From Pelosinus fermentans DSM 17108 (GTDB lineage Bacteria; Bacillota; Negativicutes; DSM-13327), in assembly GCF_000271485.2 (NCBI RefSeq), contig NZ_AKVN02000001.1, forward strand, positions 4,408,501 through 4,472,500: DNA of 64,000 nt, written 5' to 3'. The notes beneath the pieces were generated by a model. The model was not told the origin of the DNA, did not search any database, and was given only the letters and a program-made list of their open reading frames with translations. This document shows, piece after piece, positions 1-11,200 of the stretch; the first letter of the stretch is position 1, and the number at the start of each line of letters is the position of its first letter. The translations under genes and the position numbers were made by a program.

Positions 1-27
1 AGGGGAGTCCATTTCCAACTTATTTTT

Positions 28-97
28 TGTCATTGCGAGTGTAGCGAAGCAATCTCTTCGCAAGTAGGGGATTGCTTCGCTATGCTCGCAATGACAG
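28..97. repeat. REP-like palindrome
   Basis: This imperfect palindrome has arms of about 29 bases that begin TGTCATTGCGAG and end CTCGCAATGACA. The inner part of each arm is GCGAAGCAATC or its complement. The same inner core recurs in the hairpin at 41098-41148. It looks like a dispersed intergenic repeat that would form a long hairpin in RNA. Its role is unknown. Confidence 0.6.
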
Positions 98-160
98 AAT
101 TACGCGCCCTAAGAAAATAAAACATTTTGAAACGCGAAGACTAAAAATTTCTTTACTTAT

Positions 161-192
161 AAAAAATGAGCCTCCATAAAAATGGAGACTCA
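161..192 (-). terminator. Terminator of the lactate racemase gene
   Basis: Read on the minus strand, an 11-base stem (TGAG plus CTCCAT, one mismatch) with a four-base loop is followed directly by six T. It lies just past the larA stop codon, so it is a typical intrinsic terminator. Confidence 0.8.
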
Positions 193-197
193 CACTT

Positions 198-1463
198 TTA
201 CTTGGCAACGTAAGGTACAACGAGTGGCCCTAGAGGCAATACAGCAATACTTGCATCAGGTCCGTACTTATCAATCAACTTTGCTAATGTTTGTTCAATA
301 TTTTCTACAGACTGCAGCATGCAGTCTGCTACAGTTTCTTTATCTAAGGTTGAGTACAAATAACAATCTGCTTTAACCTGTATCATTGCCAGCGCTTGGG
401 CTTCCCACTGATCGAACATCGAAAAAGATGGTTCATTAATCATATCCAGCAGTGCTTGAGGAGTATTGCGCATTTTCAAAATGGGGCCAAAATTACCATG
501 GCTTGGCAGCCCATCGGAACACTCGGCAACACTGATAATACTGCCGCCCTCTTTTACGATTTGCGCACCAGCACTCATTCCTTTTACCGTTTGATACAGA
601 TTCTGATCCAAAGGATATCCTGCATTTGTCGTAATAACAATATCAAAAAAATGATCTACAGCAACCATCGCATGATGTTTTACAAATTCGCAGCCTACTC
701 GATGAGCTTGAATCACATCTCCTGCAAACACATTGGTTATTTCTTTATCTCCATTTAATGTCACATTCAACATAAACTGCGGCTTTGCCATTAAACAATT
801 TTGAGTAGCTGCATCCTGCACACCATTGCCTTCAATTACACCCCAAGTACTTTTTGGATTACCGATCATTTCAGCATTATGAAAGTCCTGAATCGTTTTG
901 ATTCCGACAATTCCTGGATTTATGCCTTTTGGCCCCCCAGAAAATCCCGCAAAAAAGTGCGGCTCAATAAACCCTGTAACAATTCTAAAATCAGCTTCTA
1001 CATAGGTTTTATTTAAATACACTTCAGATCCATAACTATTCCGGCCAACATGTACTAATTCCTTATCATCAAAGGCTTCATGATTGATGACTCGAATCGT
1101 ATCCACGACTTCCTGCCCTAGCATACTAATTAATTCTTCTCTCGTATTATGACGATGGCTCCCTAATCCATTGATCACCACAAAATTCTCTTTAGGAACA
1201 TGAGACAGCTCTTCGATCAGCCATGGAACTAATTTGTGATTCGGAGTTGGTCTTGTGATGTCAGAAATTACAATGGCAACCGTATCTGATGCTTTTACCA
1301 TTTCCTTTAAAGGAGGAGTTCCGGTAGGATGACGCAGAGCGTGAACAACAGCTCCCTTCTCATCTGCCAAACTCTCAATATGCGGGGGTTCCACTATTAC
1401 TGCCTTATCAGGAACTTCAATACTAATACTGCCTTTACCATATGCCAATTGTACTTTTTTCAT
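198..1463 (-). CDS. larA: Nickel-dependent lactate racemase LarA (or LarA family)
   Basis: LarA-family enzyme of 421 residues that interconverts D- and L-lactate (or a similar 2-hydroxy acid) using the nickel-pincer nucleotide cofactor. Visible motifs are SDITRP (67-72), GLGSHRH with His103, EPHFFAGFSGGPKGI with His169 and Lys179, and HNAEM with His195. These match Lactobacillus plantarum LarA His108, His174, Lys184 and His200 with a constant offset of five, so the catalytic and cofactor residues are intact. The ATG is preceded by AAGGAG at good spacing. No larB, larC or larE genes for cofactor synthesis are in the window, so they must lie elsewhere. LarA paralogues can act on other hydroxy acids, so the exact substrate is uncertain. 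Confidence 0.88.
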   Translation of the reverse strand: MKKVQLAYGKGSISIEVPDKAVIVEPPHIESLADEKGAVVHALRHPTGTPPLKEMVKASDTVAIVISDITRPTPNHKLVPWLIEELSHVPKENFVVINGLGSHRHNTREELISMLGQEVVDTIRVINHEAFDDKELVHVGRNSYGSEVYLNKTYVEADFRIVTGFIEPHFFAGFSGGPKGINPGIVGIKTIQDFHNAEMIGNPKSTWGVIEGNGVQDAATQNCLMAKPQFMLNVTLNGDKEITNVFAGDVIQAHRVGCEFVKHHAMVAVDHFFDIVITTNAGYPLDQNLYQTVKGMSAGAQIVKEGGSIISVAECSDGLPSHGNFGPILKMRNTPQALLDMINEPSFSMFDQWEAQALAMIQVKADCYLYSTLDKETVADCMLQSVENIEQTLAKLIDKYGPDASIAVLPLGPLVVPYVAK

Positions 1464-1589
1464 AGAATCATCTCCTTATTCCTCTTTGCTACCTATTTGT
1501 ACAAATAGTTGTAATCTTCCTGCTTTTTTAGTCATAACTTTTTATACTACTTTCAATTCCTTTTTACTATCATACCCTGAAAAAGAACC

Positions 1590-1753
1590 TAGTAGTCCGC
1601 CAAGACTAAAGCTATGGGATGAATTGTGCAAGATTTTTCACCCAGCAAGACGGAGGAGCCGCACATATCGGACATATGTAAGGTGACGACAACGAAGCTG
1701 GGCGGAAAATACCGCGACAAGAACACCATAGATTTAGGCTTGGTGGACTACTA
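1590..1753. repeat. 164-bp nested inverted repeat (MITE-like)
   Basis: Terminal arms of 28 bases (1590-1617 and 1726-1753) match at 25 of 28 positions. Inside them a second pair, TTTTCACCCAGC and GCTGGGCGGAAAA, and an inner CATATCGGACATATG, can also pair. There is no convincing ORF. The nested symmetry fits a non-autonomous mobile element or a structured RNA. It lies between larA and the DUF2156 gene in a stretch without a gene. Confidence 0.55.
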
Positions 1754-1762
1754 ATTATGCAA

Positions 1763-1812
1763 AAGATCCCTGGTGCTTACGATCAAAAGAGATCGTAAGC
1801 ACCAGGGATCTT
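1763..1812. terminator. Long perfect hairpin
   Basis: A perfect 22-base inverted repeat (1763-1784 and 1791-1812) with a six-base loop. It begins AAGATCCC and ends GGGATCTT. It may act as a strong bidirectional terminator or be a repeat. There is no clear T-run on either side. Confidence 0.5.
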
Positions 1813-1822
1813 ATACTATTTA

Positions 1823-1890
1823 TATAGTAAGTACGGCTACGATTCAGCTGGAACTCGTCCTCGATCTAAATCGTAGGCGTACTTACTATA
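1823..1890 (-). terminator. Hairpin overlapping the stop codon of the DUF2156 gene
   Basis: Arms of 22 bases (1823-1844 and 1869-1890, one mismatch) with a 24-base loop. The right arm covers the TAG stop codon at 1886-1888. It could stabilise or terminate the leftward transcript. No good T-run follows. Confidence 0.45.
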
Positions 1891-2779
1891 ATTTTAATCT
1901 TACGTTATATTTTTCTATCATTTTAATAGGATGATAGGATTCTTTTGCTTTTCGTAGGCCTTCAATCCCCATATCTTCCTCTCGGTTAATATACATCGCC
2001 TGTGAAAAAGTACGAGCACAGAACTCCTGATTAATAATGCTGTATACACCATTGATTCCCATACGACCTTTTTCCACATGAATCACCGCGGTATCGTCAT
2101 TGCCCATTTCGCCATAACTAAAGGCTAGCATTTTACCATCAACAAAAATAGCTCCTCCTTGAAAACCAAGAACCGTAAAATTATTCATCGCTTCCACAAT
2201 TGCATTTCTTTCACAGTCCAGATCATCACCTTTTACACAGCCTCGATCATCACACCACTCCTGCATAAACTCAATACAGTCCTTCGCCATTTCTTCCGTC
2301 ATCGGTACATATTCGTAATTGCTGTACTTTTTTCTAAAACTATTTACATGATTTTTCTTAGTATGAAATTTACGCCCCTTTAGCTCAATTAAATCTTTCG
2401 CTAAATACACATAATCGAAATTATCCCGCACAGCTTTGGATGTAAAGTAACCTGGCTTTGCTTCTTCCAGCCACTCGATCATAAAAGCTTCTACGCCTTG
2501 CAGGGAAAACGCAAAATCATTCTCTTTTGCATGCTGTATCATACGATCCAATATCTCTGATAAACCTTCCTTTGGACCAAAGGGTGGTAAAAAGAATTTT
2601 ACCCCTTCCCAGCAAGCTTTCACACATAGATAATTACCTTCAACCGTCCACTGTATTTTATAGGCTTTACGCCACATAAATAGATTCGTAAAATTATAAT
2701 GGGCATTTTCATAGCGCCGCTCACTAAAGAATCGATCAAATAGCGGCTTATCTTCTAGAGTAAGCTGTTGAAACTTAAT
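1886..2779 (-). CDS. DUF2156 / GNAT-like protein, apparent ATT start
   Basis: Protein of the DUF2156 family (acyltransferase-like fold, related to the C-terminal part of phosphatidylglycerol lysyltransferases). The first ATG (2675-2677) would give 263 residues beginning MWRKAYKIQ and has no ribosome site. The frame stays open for 34 more codons up to a TGA. This upstream part reads LTLEDKPLFDRFF and NFTNLF, which is the usual family N-terminus. The only plausible initiation site there is ATT at 2777-2779, six bases after a perfect GGAGGG. I therefore call a 297-residue protein starting at ATT, a rare start codon known from infC. The substrate is unknown. The stop codon overlaps a hairpin. Confidence 0.72.
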   Translation of the reverse strand: MKFQQLTLEDKPLFDRFFSERRYENAHYNFTNLFMWRKAYKIQWTVEGNYLCVKACWEGVKFFLPPFGPKEGLSEILDRMIQHAKENDFAFSLQGVEAFMIEWLEEAKPGYFTSKAVRDNFDYVYLAKDLIELKGRKFHTKKNHVNSFRKKYSNYEYVPMTEEMAKDCIEFMQEWCDDRGCVKGDDLDCERNAIVEAMNNFTVLGFQGGAIFVDGKMLAFSYGEMGNDDTAVIHVEKGRMGINGVYSIINQEFCARTFSQAMYINREEDMGIEGLRKAKESYHPIKMIEKYNVRLKL

Positions 2780-2989
2780 AGTAAACCCTCCTCAAACACA
2801 ACTTTATTCTCCATTATACATGATTAGCCGAAAAAATATAATGGTATTGGCATAAAAAGCATCTGTTATATCGACAGGAATCCTCCTACTCAAGGACGAA
2901 CTAAGCATAAAAGGATAAAAGTATCGGCTCCTCTTCCTATCATAAAGAAGCAGGAACTATAACAAAAATAATTTTCAGGAGATAATTAC

Positions 2990-5113
2990 ATGTTAAATGC
3001 CGCCCTAAACATATTAAAGCAACACTATGGTTATACCACCTTTCGCCCTGGTCAGGAGAAAATCATTACCAGCCTATTAGGCAAAAAAGATACCTTAGCC
3101 ATCATGCCAACAGGTGCTGGTAAGTCCCTGTGTTTTCAAATCCCCGCCCTCTTACTGCCAGGTGTTACCCTCGTTGTCTCACCCTTGATTTCTTTAATGA
3201 AGGACCAGGTTGACGCATTAAACGGGGTGGGAATTCCGGCTACCTTTATTAATAGCTCCCTCACCCTCTCCCAGGTCAACGAACGTATTTACAATGCAAA
3301 ATGCGGTCGCTACAAAATCATCTATATCGCTCCCGAGCGCTTAGAATCGGAAAGTTTTCAAGCTGCCATCAAGGTCCTTACCATCTCTTTATTAGCCATT
3401 GATGAGGCCCACTGTGTCTCACAATGGGGACATGATTTTCGTCCAAGCTATCGAGCCGTGGGAACTTTTATTGCCTCACTGCCCAACCGTCCCATTATTG
3501 GTGCCTTTACTGCAACCGCTACTACAGATGTAACACAAGACATTATTACCTTATTAGCCTTAAGAAATCCAGATGTTTATATGACTGGCTTTGATCGTGA
3601 GAACCTATCCTTTACCGTTATTCGCGGTGAAAACAAGCAAGACTTTACCCTTAAATATATTACCGCCAACAAAGAACAATCCGGAATTATTTATGCGGCT
3701 ACCCGTAAAGAAGTAGATAATCTTTATAGCCTATTATACAAAAAAGGTTACTCTGTAGGCAAATATCATGCTGGATTGCCTGATAAGGAACGCCAGCACT
3801 ACCAAGAACAATTCATCTATGACAATATCAGTATCATGGTCGCTACCAATGCCTTTGGAATGGGGATTGATAAATCCAATGTGCGCTATGTGATTCATTA
3901 CAATATGCCCAAAAATATGGAAGCCTATTACCAAGAAGCAGGTCGTGCAGGACGAGACGGAGAACCAAGCGAATGCATGCTGTTGTTTGGTGCCCAAGAT
4001 CCTTTGTTGCAACGCTATCTGATTGAGCAAACAACATTTGATACCGACCGGAAAACCAATGAACTTAGCAAACTCCAAACGATGGTAGATTATTGTCATA
4101 CCCCAGAATGTCTGCGAAAATTTATCTTAAGTTATTTTGGTGAGACAAGTGATACAACAGAATGCGCCAATTGCAGCAATTGTAAGGATGACAATGAACT
4201 TACAGATATTACATTAGACGCTCAAAAGATTTTTTCCTGCGTTATGCGCGTCAAAGAACGTTATGGCACAACTTTAATTGCCAGCGTTTTAAAAGGATCT
4301 AAGGATAAAAAGGTCCTGCAGCTGGGTTTTGACAGCCTATCTACCTACGGCTTGTTAAAAAACTATACCTTACCAGAAATACGGGATGCCATTAATCGGT
4401 TAATTGCTACGGATTATCTAATGTTGACGGACAGTGAATATCCGGTAGTGAAACTGGCACCTAAAGGAGTCGCCGTATTAAAAAATCAAACAAAAGTATG
4501 GCAGAAAGTACCAAAACGTACCCAGAAAATAACAGCAGACAATTCCCTCTTTAGTTTGCTGAGAAGCTTACGTAAAACCATTGCCGACAGAGAACAAATA
4601 CCACCCTATCTTGTATTTGCCGACAGCACCTTAAAGGAAATGAGCGAATATTGCCCAACCAGCTATGATGCTTTATTAACCATAAAAGGGGTGGGAGAAA
4701 GCAAACGAAAACGTTATGGTGACGAGTTCCTCGAAGTCTTACAGCAATATGCATTGGCAAATAATATTCAATCCTCTAACCTTTCTATAGAAAGTAAAGA
4801 AGCGGCTGTAAAAGTCCAGGAAAGTCCCAGCCATGTTATCAGTCTTGAGCTATACCAAAAAGGACATTCTCTAGAAGAAATCAGCCAAATGCGCAAACTA
4901 AAATCCCTTACGATACAAGATCACTTGGTACGCTGCTACCAAGAGGGACATCCTGTAAACTGGGATGCTCTTATCCCGCCTCAATATGAAAAGTTAATTC
5001 TTAGTAAAATAGCACAATTGGGCGCAGAAAGATTAAAAATCCTAAAAGACGCCTTGCCAGAAGAAATTGACTATGCTGCCATTAAAGCTGTACTGTGCAA
5101 ACATAATAGGTAA
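2990..5113 (+). CDS. recQ: ATP-dependent DNA helicase RecQ
   Basis: RecQ helicase of 707 residues, unwinding DNA 3' to 5' in recombination and replication-fork repair. Motifs in order: FRPGQEKII (motif 0), MPTGAGKSLCFQ (Walker A, about 39-50), DEAHCVSQWGHDFRP (motif II), and YYQEAGRAGRDG (motif VI). These are followed by the zinc-binding cysteine cluster (CLRKF, then CANCSNC, about 380-403), the RQC winged helix, an HRDC domain (about 520-600) and a C-terminal helix-turn-helix extension (about 625-670) containing YQKGHSLEEIS. All catalytic motifs are intact. The ATG follows AGGAG. It is the first of very few plus-strand genes and converges on the PKS gene, with a shared terminator between them. 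Confidence 0.95.
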   Translation: MLNAALNILKQHYGYTTFRPGQEKIITSLLGKKDTLAIMPTGAGKSLCFQIPALLLPGVTLVVSPLISLMKDQVDALNGVGIPATFINSSLTLSQVNERIYNAKCGRYKIIYIAPERLESESFQAAIKVLTISLLAIDEAHCVSQWGHDFRPSYRAVGTFIASLPNRPIIGAFTATATTDVTQDIITLLALRNPDVYMTGFDRENLSFTVIRGENKQDFTLKYITANKEQSGIIYAATRKEVDNLYSLLYKKGYSVGKYHAGLPDKERQHYQEQFIYDNISIMVATNAFGMGIDKSNVRYVIHYNMPKNMEAYYQEAGRAGRDGEPSECMLLFGAQDPLLQRYLIEQTTFDTDRKTNELSKLQTMVDYCHTPECLRKFILSYFGETSDTTECANCSNCKDDNELTDITLDAQKIFSCVMRVKERYGTTLIASVLKGSKDKKVLQLGFDSLSTYGLLKNYTLPEIRDAINRLIATDYLMLTDSEYPVVKLAPKGVAVLKNQTKVWQKVPKRTQKITADNSLFSLLRSLRKTIADREQIPPYLVFADSTLKEMSEYCPTSYDALLTIKGVGESKRKRYGDEFLEVLQQYALANNIQSSNLSIESKEAAVKVQESPSHVISLELYQKGHSLEEISQMRKLKSLTIQDHLVRCYQEGHPVNWDALIPPQYEKLILSKIAQLGAERLKILKDALPEEIDYAAIKAVLCKHNR

Positions 5114-5142
5114 AACATGGTCCATAACCTATCCCTTTCTAT

Positions 5143-5189
5143 AAAAAGATTGAGTCCTACTTTCAATGAAAGTAGGACTCAATCTTTTT
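5143..5189. terminator. Bidirectional terminator between recQ and the PKS gene
   Basis: The stem AAGATTGAGTCCTACTTTC pairs perfectly with its complement across a four-base loop. It is flanked by A5 on the left and T5 on the right, so it works in both directions. It separates the convergent recQ and PKS genes. Confidence 0.9.
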
Positions 5190-5277
5190 GTAGATTCCCT
5201 ACGCAAAATGTTGCATTTAGCATCGAATGATATTGTGAAAAAATGGATGCAACGTTAGCAAAAGTCTATCCGCATTT

Positions 5278-8200
5278 TTAGATTGACACAACGTGGCATT
5301 CTTCAAAAGGATAGGATGGCAAAAAGATTTTACGAACTTCATTTTGTTCATGAAATGAATCCCATGGAATCTTGCCTCCTTGGCTCCAATACATGGCAAT
5401 TTTTTTAAGATTTTTTTCAGCTAAAAGCACTTGAGAAAATTTTTCTCCGGTATTCCCTGAAAAGAGATTTTTCATTTCGTGTTCTTCTTCTAGATTTCCT
5501 GCGAAAATTGGTACACAGGCTCTTTCTTTAGGATGTTTTAAGTATTCTTTTAAACCTTGAATCAGCTCTTCTCGATTATTTACGACCATAGCTACTCTAG
5601 ACTCCATTGCTTCCCGTCCCACTTGAAGAGTATATGCAATGTCCTGTAAGAAAAGCTCTTCCCTACATTCTATAAACGCAAGCATTTGTTGGCAAGCCAC
5701 TAGTAATCTTTCTTGGTTTTTAGCTGAAAGAACTACGACCTGCGGTGAAATTTGAGAGCGGACATGTATTGTTTCGTTTTGAGAAGGAATATATTCTTCC
5801 ACAATCAAGTGTACATTCGAACCTCCAGCTCCAAATGAACTCACTGTGGCTCTCCTTGGAACTTCCCGTTCTTCTCCATCAATCCATACCATAGGCCGCT
5901 TCCACTCTGTAAGCTTTCGTTGTATATAAAATGGCGTTTTTTCAAAATGTATATTAGGATTTAAAGTTTCTGTTCCAATTGCAGGAACCAATTGCTGATG
6001 TTGTAATTGCAAAATTACTTTAGTCAATTGAGACACTCCTGAAGCAGCTTCTGCATGACCAATATTAGCTTTTATAGACCCAATTGCACAAAATTGTTGA
6101 TCATTTGTAAATTTATGAAATGCTTTATCCAATGCCGAAATCTCGATAAGATCTCCAACGGGAAATCCATTTGCAGCCGCTTCAACATAACTAATTGTCC
6201 GGGGATCCATACCAGTTTTTTTAAAATTATCCTCAATCAACTGTATTTGAGCATTAATATTAGGAGTAGCCGCTCCATTAGTATGTCCTCCATGATTAGT
6301 TACTGACGATTTAATAACAGCTAGAATACGATCCCCATCTTTTATTGCCTGAGTAAGCGATTTTAATAGTACAGCACCAACCCCTTCCGCCGGCAGATAT
6401 CCGTCTCCATCCCCAAAACTTCTGCTATGAATATGACTACCAATCATTTTGATTTTACTTAACCTCAAATATTTTTGGAGGTACAAAAGATTCACACCCC
6501 CAGCTATTGCAAGCCGGCATTCTCCCCTGATTAGACTTTCACAAGCCATATGAATCGCAATAGCAGAAGAAGAACTCATAGAATCAATAACCACACTAGG
6601 TCCCTGGAGATTAAAATACTGAGAAATTCGATTTGCAATAGAAGAACACATAAAGGTTGACAACTCGTTTATGCTACTTGATTTGCTATCATAATCCTGA
6701 TACATCGAGCCGACATAAACTCCAACCCGGGTCTGGTACTGATGTTTTAAAGACTCCCGTGTATATCCTGCACTCTCAAATAAGTTCCAAACGGTTTCCA
6801 TAAAAAGACGATCTTGAGGATTCATAAATTTTGCTTCTTCCGGTGAAATGGCAAAAAACAGCGAATCAAATCGGTCGGAATTTTCTAAAAAACCTCCCCA
6901 TTTACAGTACGTTTTCCCTGACTTATTCTTATCCTCATCATAATAGGTATGATAATCCCACCTTTCTTTAGGAACCTCAGTGATACAATCTCTCCCAGCT
7001 TGTAAATTTGTCCAAAGTTCTCCGATATTCTTTGCTCCCGGATAACGTCCTGAAACACCAATGATGGCAATATCTCCGTTGTTCTTCTCTTCTTTTCCCC
7101 TGGATTCTTCTCTGCTGGCTATAAAACGTGGGCGACTGCAATTACTGCCCTCATGGGATTTTACAGACTCTATTATAGGTTCAAACTCTCTCAGTACAGT
7201 TGTCTCTTCTTCTCTAATGCCCAGCAAATCCAACAATTGCTTGCTATGGAATTCAAAAAAATAAGCTGTTAATTCTTTGATGTTCTGATACTCAAAAAAC
7301 AAGGTTTTCGGCAGCGAACCAAATATTTCTTCTAAGTTACTGGTTATTTGCATGGCTATAATTGAATCTATCCCATATTCATCCATTGGATCCTCTGCGT
7401 CAATTTCTTTCATTGGTACTTTGATTGTAGAAGCAATTATTTTTCTAAAATAATCGCTAATCTTTTCTTGAAATAAATCTTCTTCGATAGTGAAACCTAT
7501 TTTATATTCTTGTGTTACAGAAGGCGTTGCTTCCTTTGTAGGAGAAAATCCGGTGAAAAATTCTCTAAGGTGCTGACATTCTCCTTCCAGCACCATCACT
7601 TGTTCTGCACCAGAAGCTAAGCCGCGATACAAAGCCTGAATACCAGCAGCCGTCTCAAGAGGAAGTATCCCCATTTTTTGCAACATTCTTTTCGCGACCT
7701 CTTCATCAACATGCATTCCCCCTTCCTTCCACAGCGGCCAATTAACCGACAGTGTTCTGCCATATCGCTCTTTTAGCCCAACTAACTCATTACGATAGTT
7801 CGCATAGCTGTCCATGAAGGCATTCGCCACCGAATAATCACTCTGCCCTGCATTACCTAAGCTTCCTGCGATCGAAGAAAAGAAAATAAAGAAGTCAAGA
7901 GGTAACCCCTTGCTCGCTTCATCCAGATTTACAAGTCCGGAAACTTTTGGCGAAATAACTTTTTGCATTTCTTCCTTGCTTTTTTTGAAGATAAAATTAT
8001 CTTGAATGATTCCAGCCCCATGAATAATACCGTCAAGATTTCCATACTCTTTTGAAATGCTTTGAACTAGATGGATTATCCCTTTCTTATCCGTAACATC
8101 GACCTGCTTATATTCAATTTTGCCTCCCTTTGCTTCCAACTCTTTTAGTGTTCCTCGTTTTTCTTCATTGAGTGGTGACCGTCCTGTCAAAATTATGGTC

Positions 8201-11200
8201 GTATCTTTTGCTTTACTTATAATTTCCCGCGTAAAAATACGTCCAAGTCCTCCAATACCCCCAGTAATTAAATACACTCCTTGATCCTTCCAGGGAATTG
8301 ACGACTTTTCTTGCGAATCTTCTATTTCCTTCCACTCCATAACATACCGTTTCCCATTTTGATACCGAATCTGAAAATCCAGAGAATAGCTATTTTTCTC
8401 TACTTTTTTCACGACTTCGCCAGTCTCTTCTTCCCGGTCTACTTCGATAATTTGTCCCCTCAGTTTTGGATTCTCAAGCTGCGCCGTTTTTAGAAGTCCG
8501 GAAAGACCAGAGAAAAGCTGTCCTTCATTTTTCTTAACAACTACAATCTGAATTAGAATATTCTCTTTCCGTTTATTTTTCATCATAATTTGAATCTGCT
8601 CAAAAATTTGAATCGCATATGCCTGGAAACGTTCTTCTATCCCCTTCTCTTGGCATTGCAAAACAAGATGCTGAATTTCAGGCTGGCTTCCTTCAATGCT
8701 TTCCTGAATCTTTTGATCCGGCTCACACAATATTACCAAACGTTGTTCATATAGAGGAGGGATTGATGGTGTAGAAGCTTTCTCCTTCCAGCATGGATGA
8801 AATAGCAGAACACTTTTCTTTGCCGCAGTTTCAAATGCGCCTGCCTTTTCTTCTAATACCCTTGTCGAAAACCCCTTTATTTTTATACATATTTTCCCTG
8901 TTTCATTGCATAAGTCTATATCTATTTTTTTTATTTTATCTTTGTTCGCACTGCCAGTATGGTATCGAATCAGCGCCCACATAGCAGGAGTGCAGTGGTC
9001 TATGACTTCCACCTCTTGCAATGCAAACGGCAGCATTGTTTTAGTGCCTTCTCCCTGTTCCATCAATAGATAACTTGACGCCTGCAGGGCGGAATCCAAC
9101 AAACTAGGGTGTACGATATATTGATCTCTTGTATGAGAAACAGTGGAAGGCAAAGATAACTTCGCTAATACTTGGTTTTCTCCAAGATAGACGGTATCAA
9201 TTCCCCTATGGCCCGGACCGTATTCCATTCCCATTTCCTTAAAGGTCTCATAACATTGGCCGGATGAAAATAGGCTCCGGTTGCATCGGGTTTTCCATGC
9301 TTCAATATCTAAGTCTGGAGCTTCCGTACCAGAAATCAGTACAGCATTCCCTTTACTATACACTTCAGCTTCGTCATAAATTTCATAGGTAATTTCCCCA
9401 GTGGGTTCGGGATAAAGTCCAATATGTATCTTGGCTGCTTGTGTATCTACGAGGATAGGGCGCATCCACACCATATTGGTAAGCCGTACCCTTGTCTTTT
9501 CTTCGTTTCCTCCTCCGGCAGCCTGTTCCACTGCTGCCCGGGCCATTTCAATATAGGCGGCTCCAGGTAAAACTTTTTTTCCTTTCACTACATGGTCCTT
9601 CAAAAAAAATTCTTGTCCTGTAAAGGTTGAACTAAACCGTTGTTCGGATAAATCGGAAGTATTTCTCTGCACCAGCGGATGAATGGGCATAAAGGCTCCT
9701 GCACCTTCTACCCTACTATGATCGGTAGAGGTAACGTCAGGTATCCAATAACGACTCCTGGCAAAGGGATATGTCGGTAAACTGATCCGGTGCGGCTTGA
9801 AATCCCTATAGAAACGATTCCAATCTAAAGACACGCCTTTAACCCAAAGTTCAAGAACCTTATCGTATTTCTCCTTTTTAATCCACGTATCAAGCATTAC
9901 TGCCGTATCTTCATCAGTCGCAAAAATAGATACCACTTCTTTATTACGTTTTCCCTGACCTCGATATAGCTCTGCAATATCAGCTCGCCCTTTTAAAAAA
10001 TCTTTTAGTTTTCTTTCCAATTCATGAATTGATCCGGCAATCACAGCCAAGCGTTCTTCCATCGCTTCCCGCCCGACTTGGAGTGTATAAGCTATATCGG
10101 CTAAATTACCGTCAGAAAATGGCTCTTTCTCAATGGCATTCAATAATTGCTGCACTTGTTCTTTCAGTCTCTCTTCATTTTTTGCCGACAATACAATAAT
10201 CATAGGAAACGAATAGGAAGTTGTATGTCGCGGCACCAATTCTTTAGCAGCATATTCTTCTATTACAACATGGGCGTTTGATCCACCCGCGCCAAAAGAC
10301 GAAACACCCGCAATTCTTGGATATTCAATTTTTTCTCCATTGATTTCAACTATCGGACGCTTCCAATCCTCAAGTGTTTGCTGCACAACAAAGGGTGTAT
10401 TTTTGAAATCAATGTTGGAATTTAGTCGCTTAGAGTGTAGGGAAGGCACCAGTTGGTGATATTTTAGTTGCAGTAAAACCTTCGTTATCCCTGAAATACC
10501 CGCAGCACTCTCACAATGACCGATGTTGGATTTTACTGAGCCAATAGCACAAAATTGTTTATCTTTAGTATTTTTCCGGAAAACTGTAGTCAGCCCCGCA
10601 ATTTCAATTGGATCTCCCAAGAAAGTTCCCGTACCATGTGCTTCTAGATAGCTAATTGCCCTTGGGCTGATTCCCGCATCCTCAATCGCTTTTCCAATTA
10701 CACCCGCTTGCGCATGAGGATTAGGAACTGTATATCCGTTAGTTTTTCCTCCATGATTAATTGCTGTTGCCTTAATTACTCCATAAATTTGATCTCCATC
10801 TGCAATCGCCTTTGCTAAAGGTTTAAGCAATACGGTGCCTACTCCTTCCCCAGGAACATAGCCGTCGCCTCCTTCTCCAAAACTTTCACACCGGCCTTTG
10901 CTTGATATAAAGTTGCCTTGCGCCAGAAACAAATATTTATTCGGATGTATGGATACATTAACCCCGCCTGCAATTGCAAGTTTGCACTCGCCCCGCTGCA
11001 GACTTTGGCAAGCCAAATGAATCGCAGTCAACGAAGAAGAACACATAGTATCAACAGCCATACTGGGTCCATTAAAATTGCAAAAATAAGACACCCGATT
11101 CGCTATGGATGACGGACTTCCCCATAAAGCAACTGGTCTTCCCTGGATAGTTTCTTGCGCTCCGTAAAGCGGATACTCCTCATACATCACCCCTGCATAA

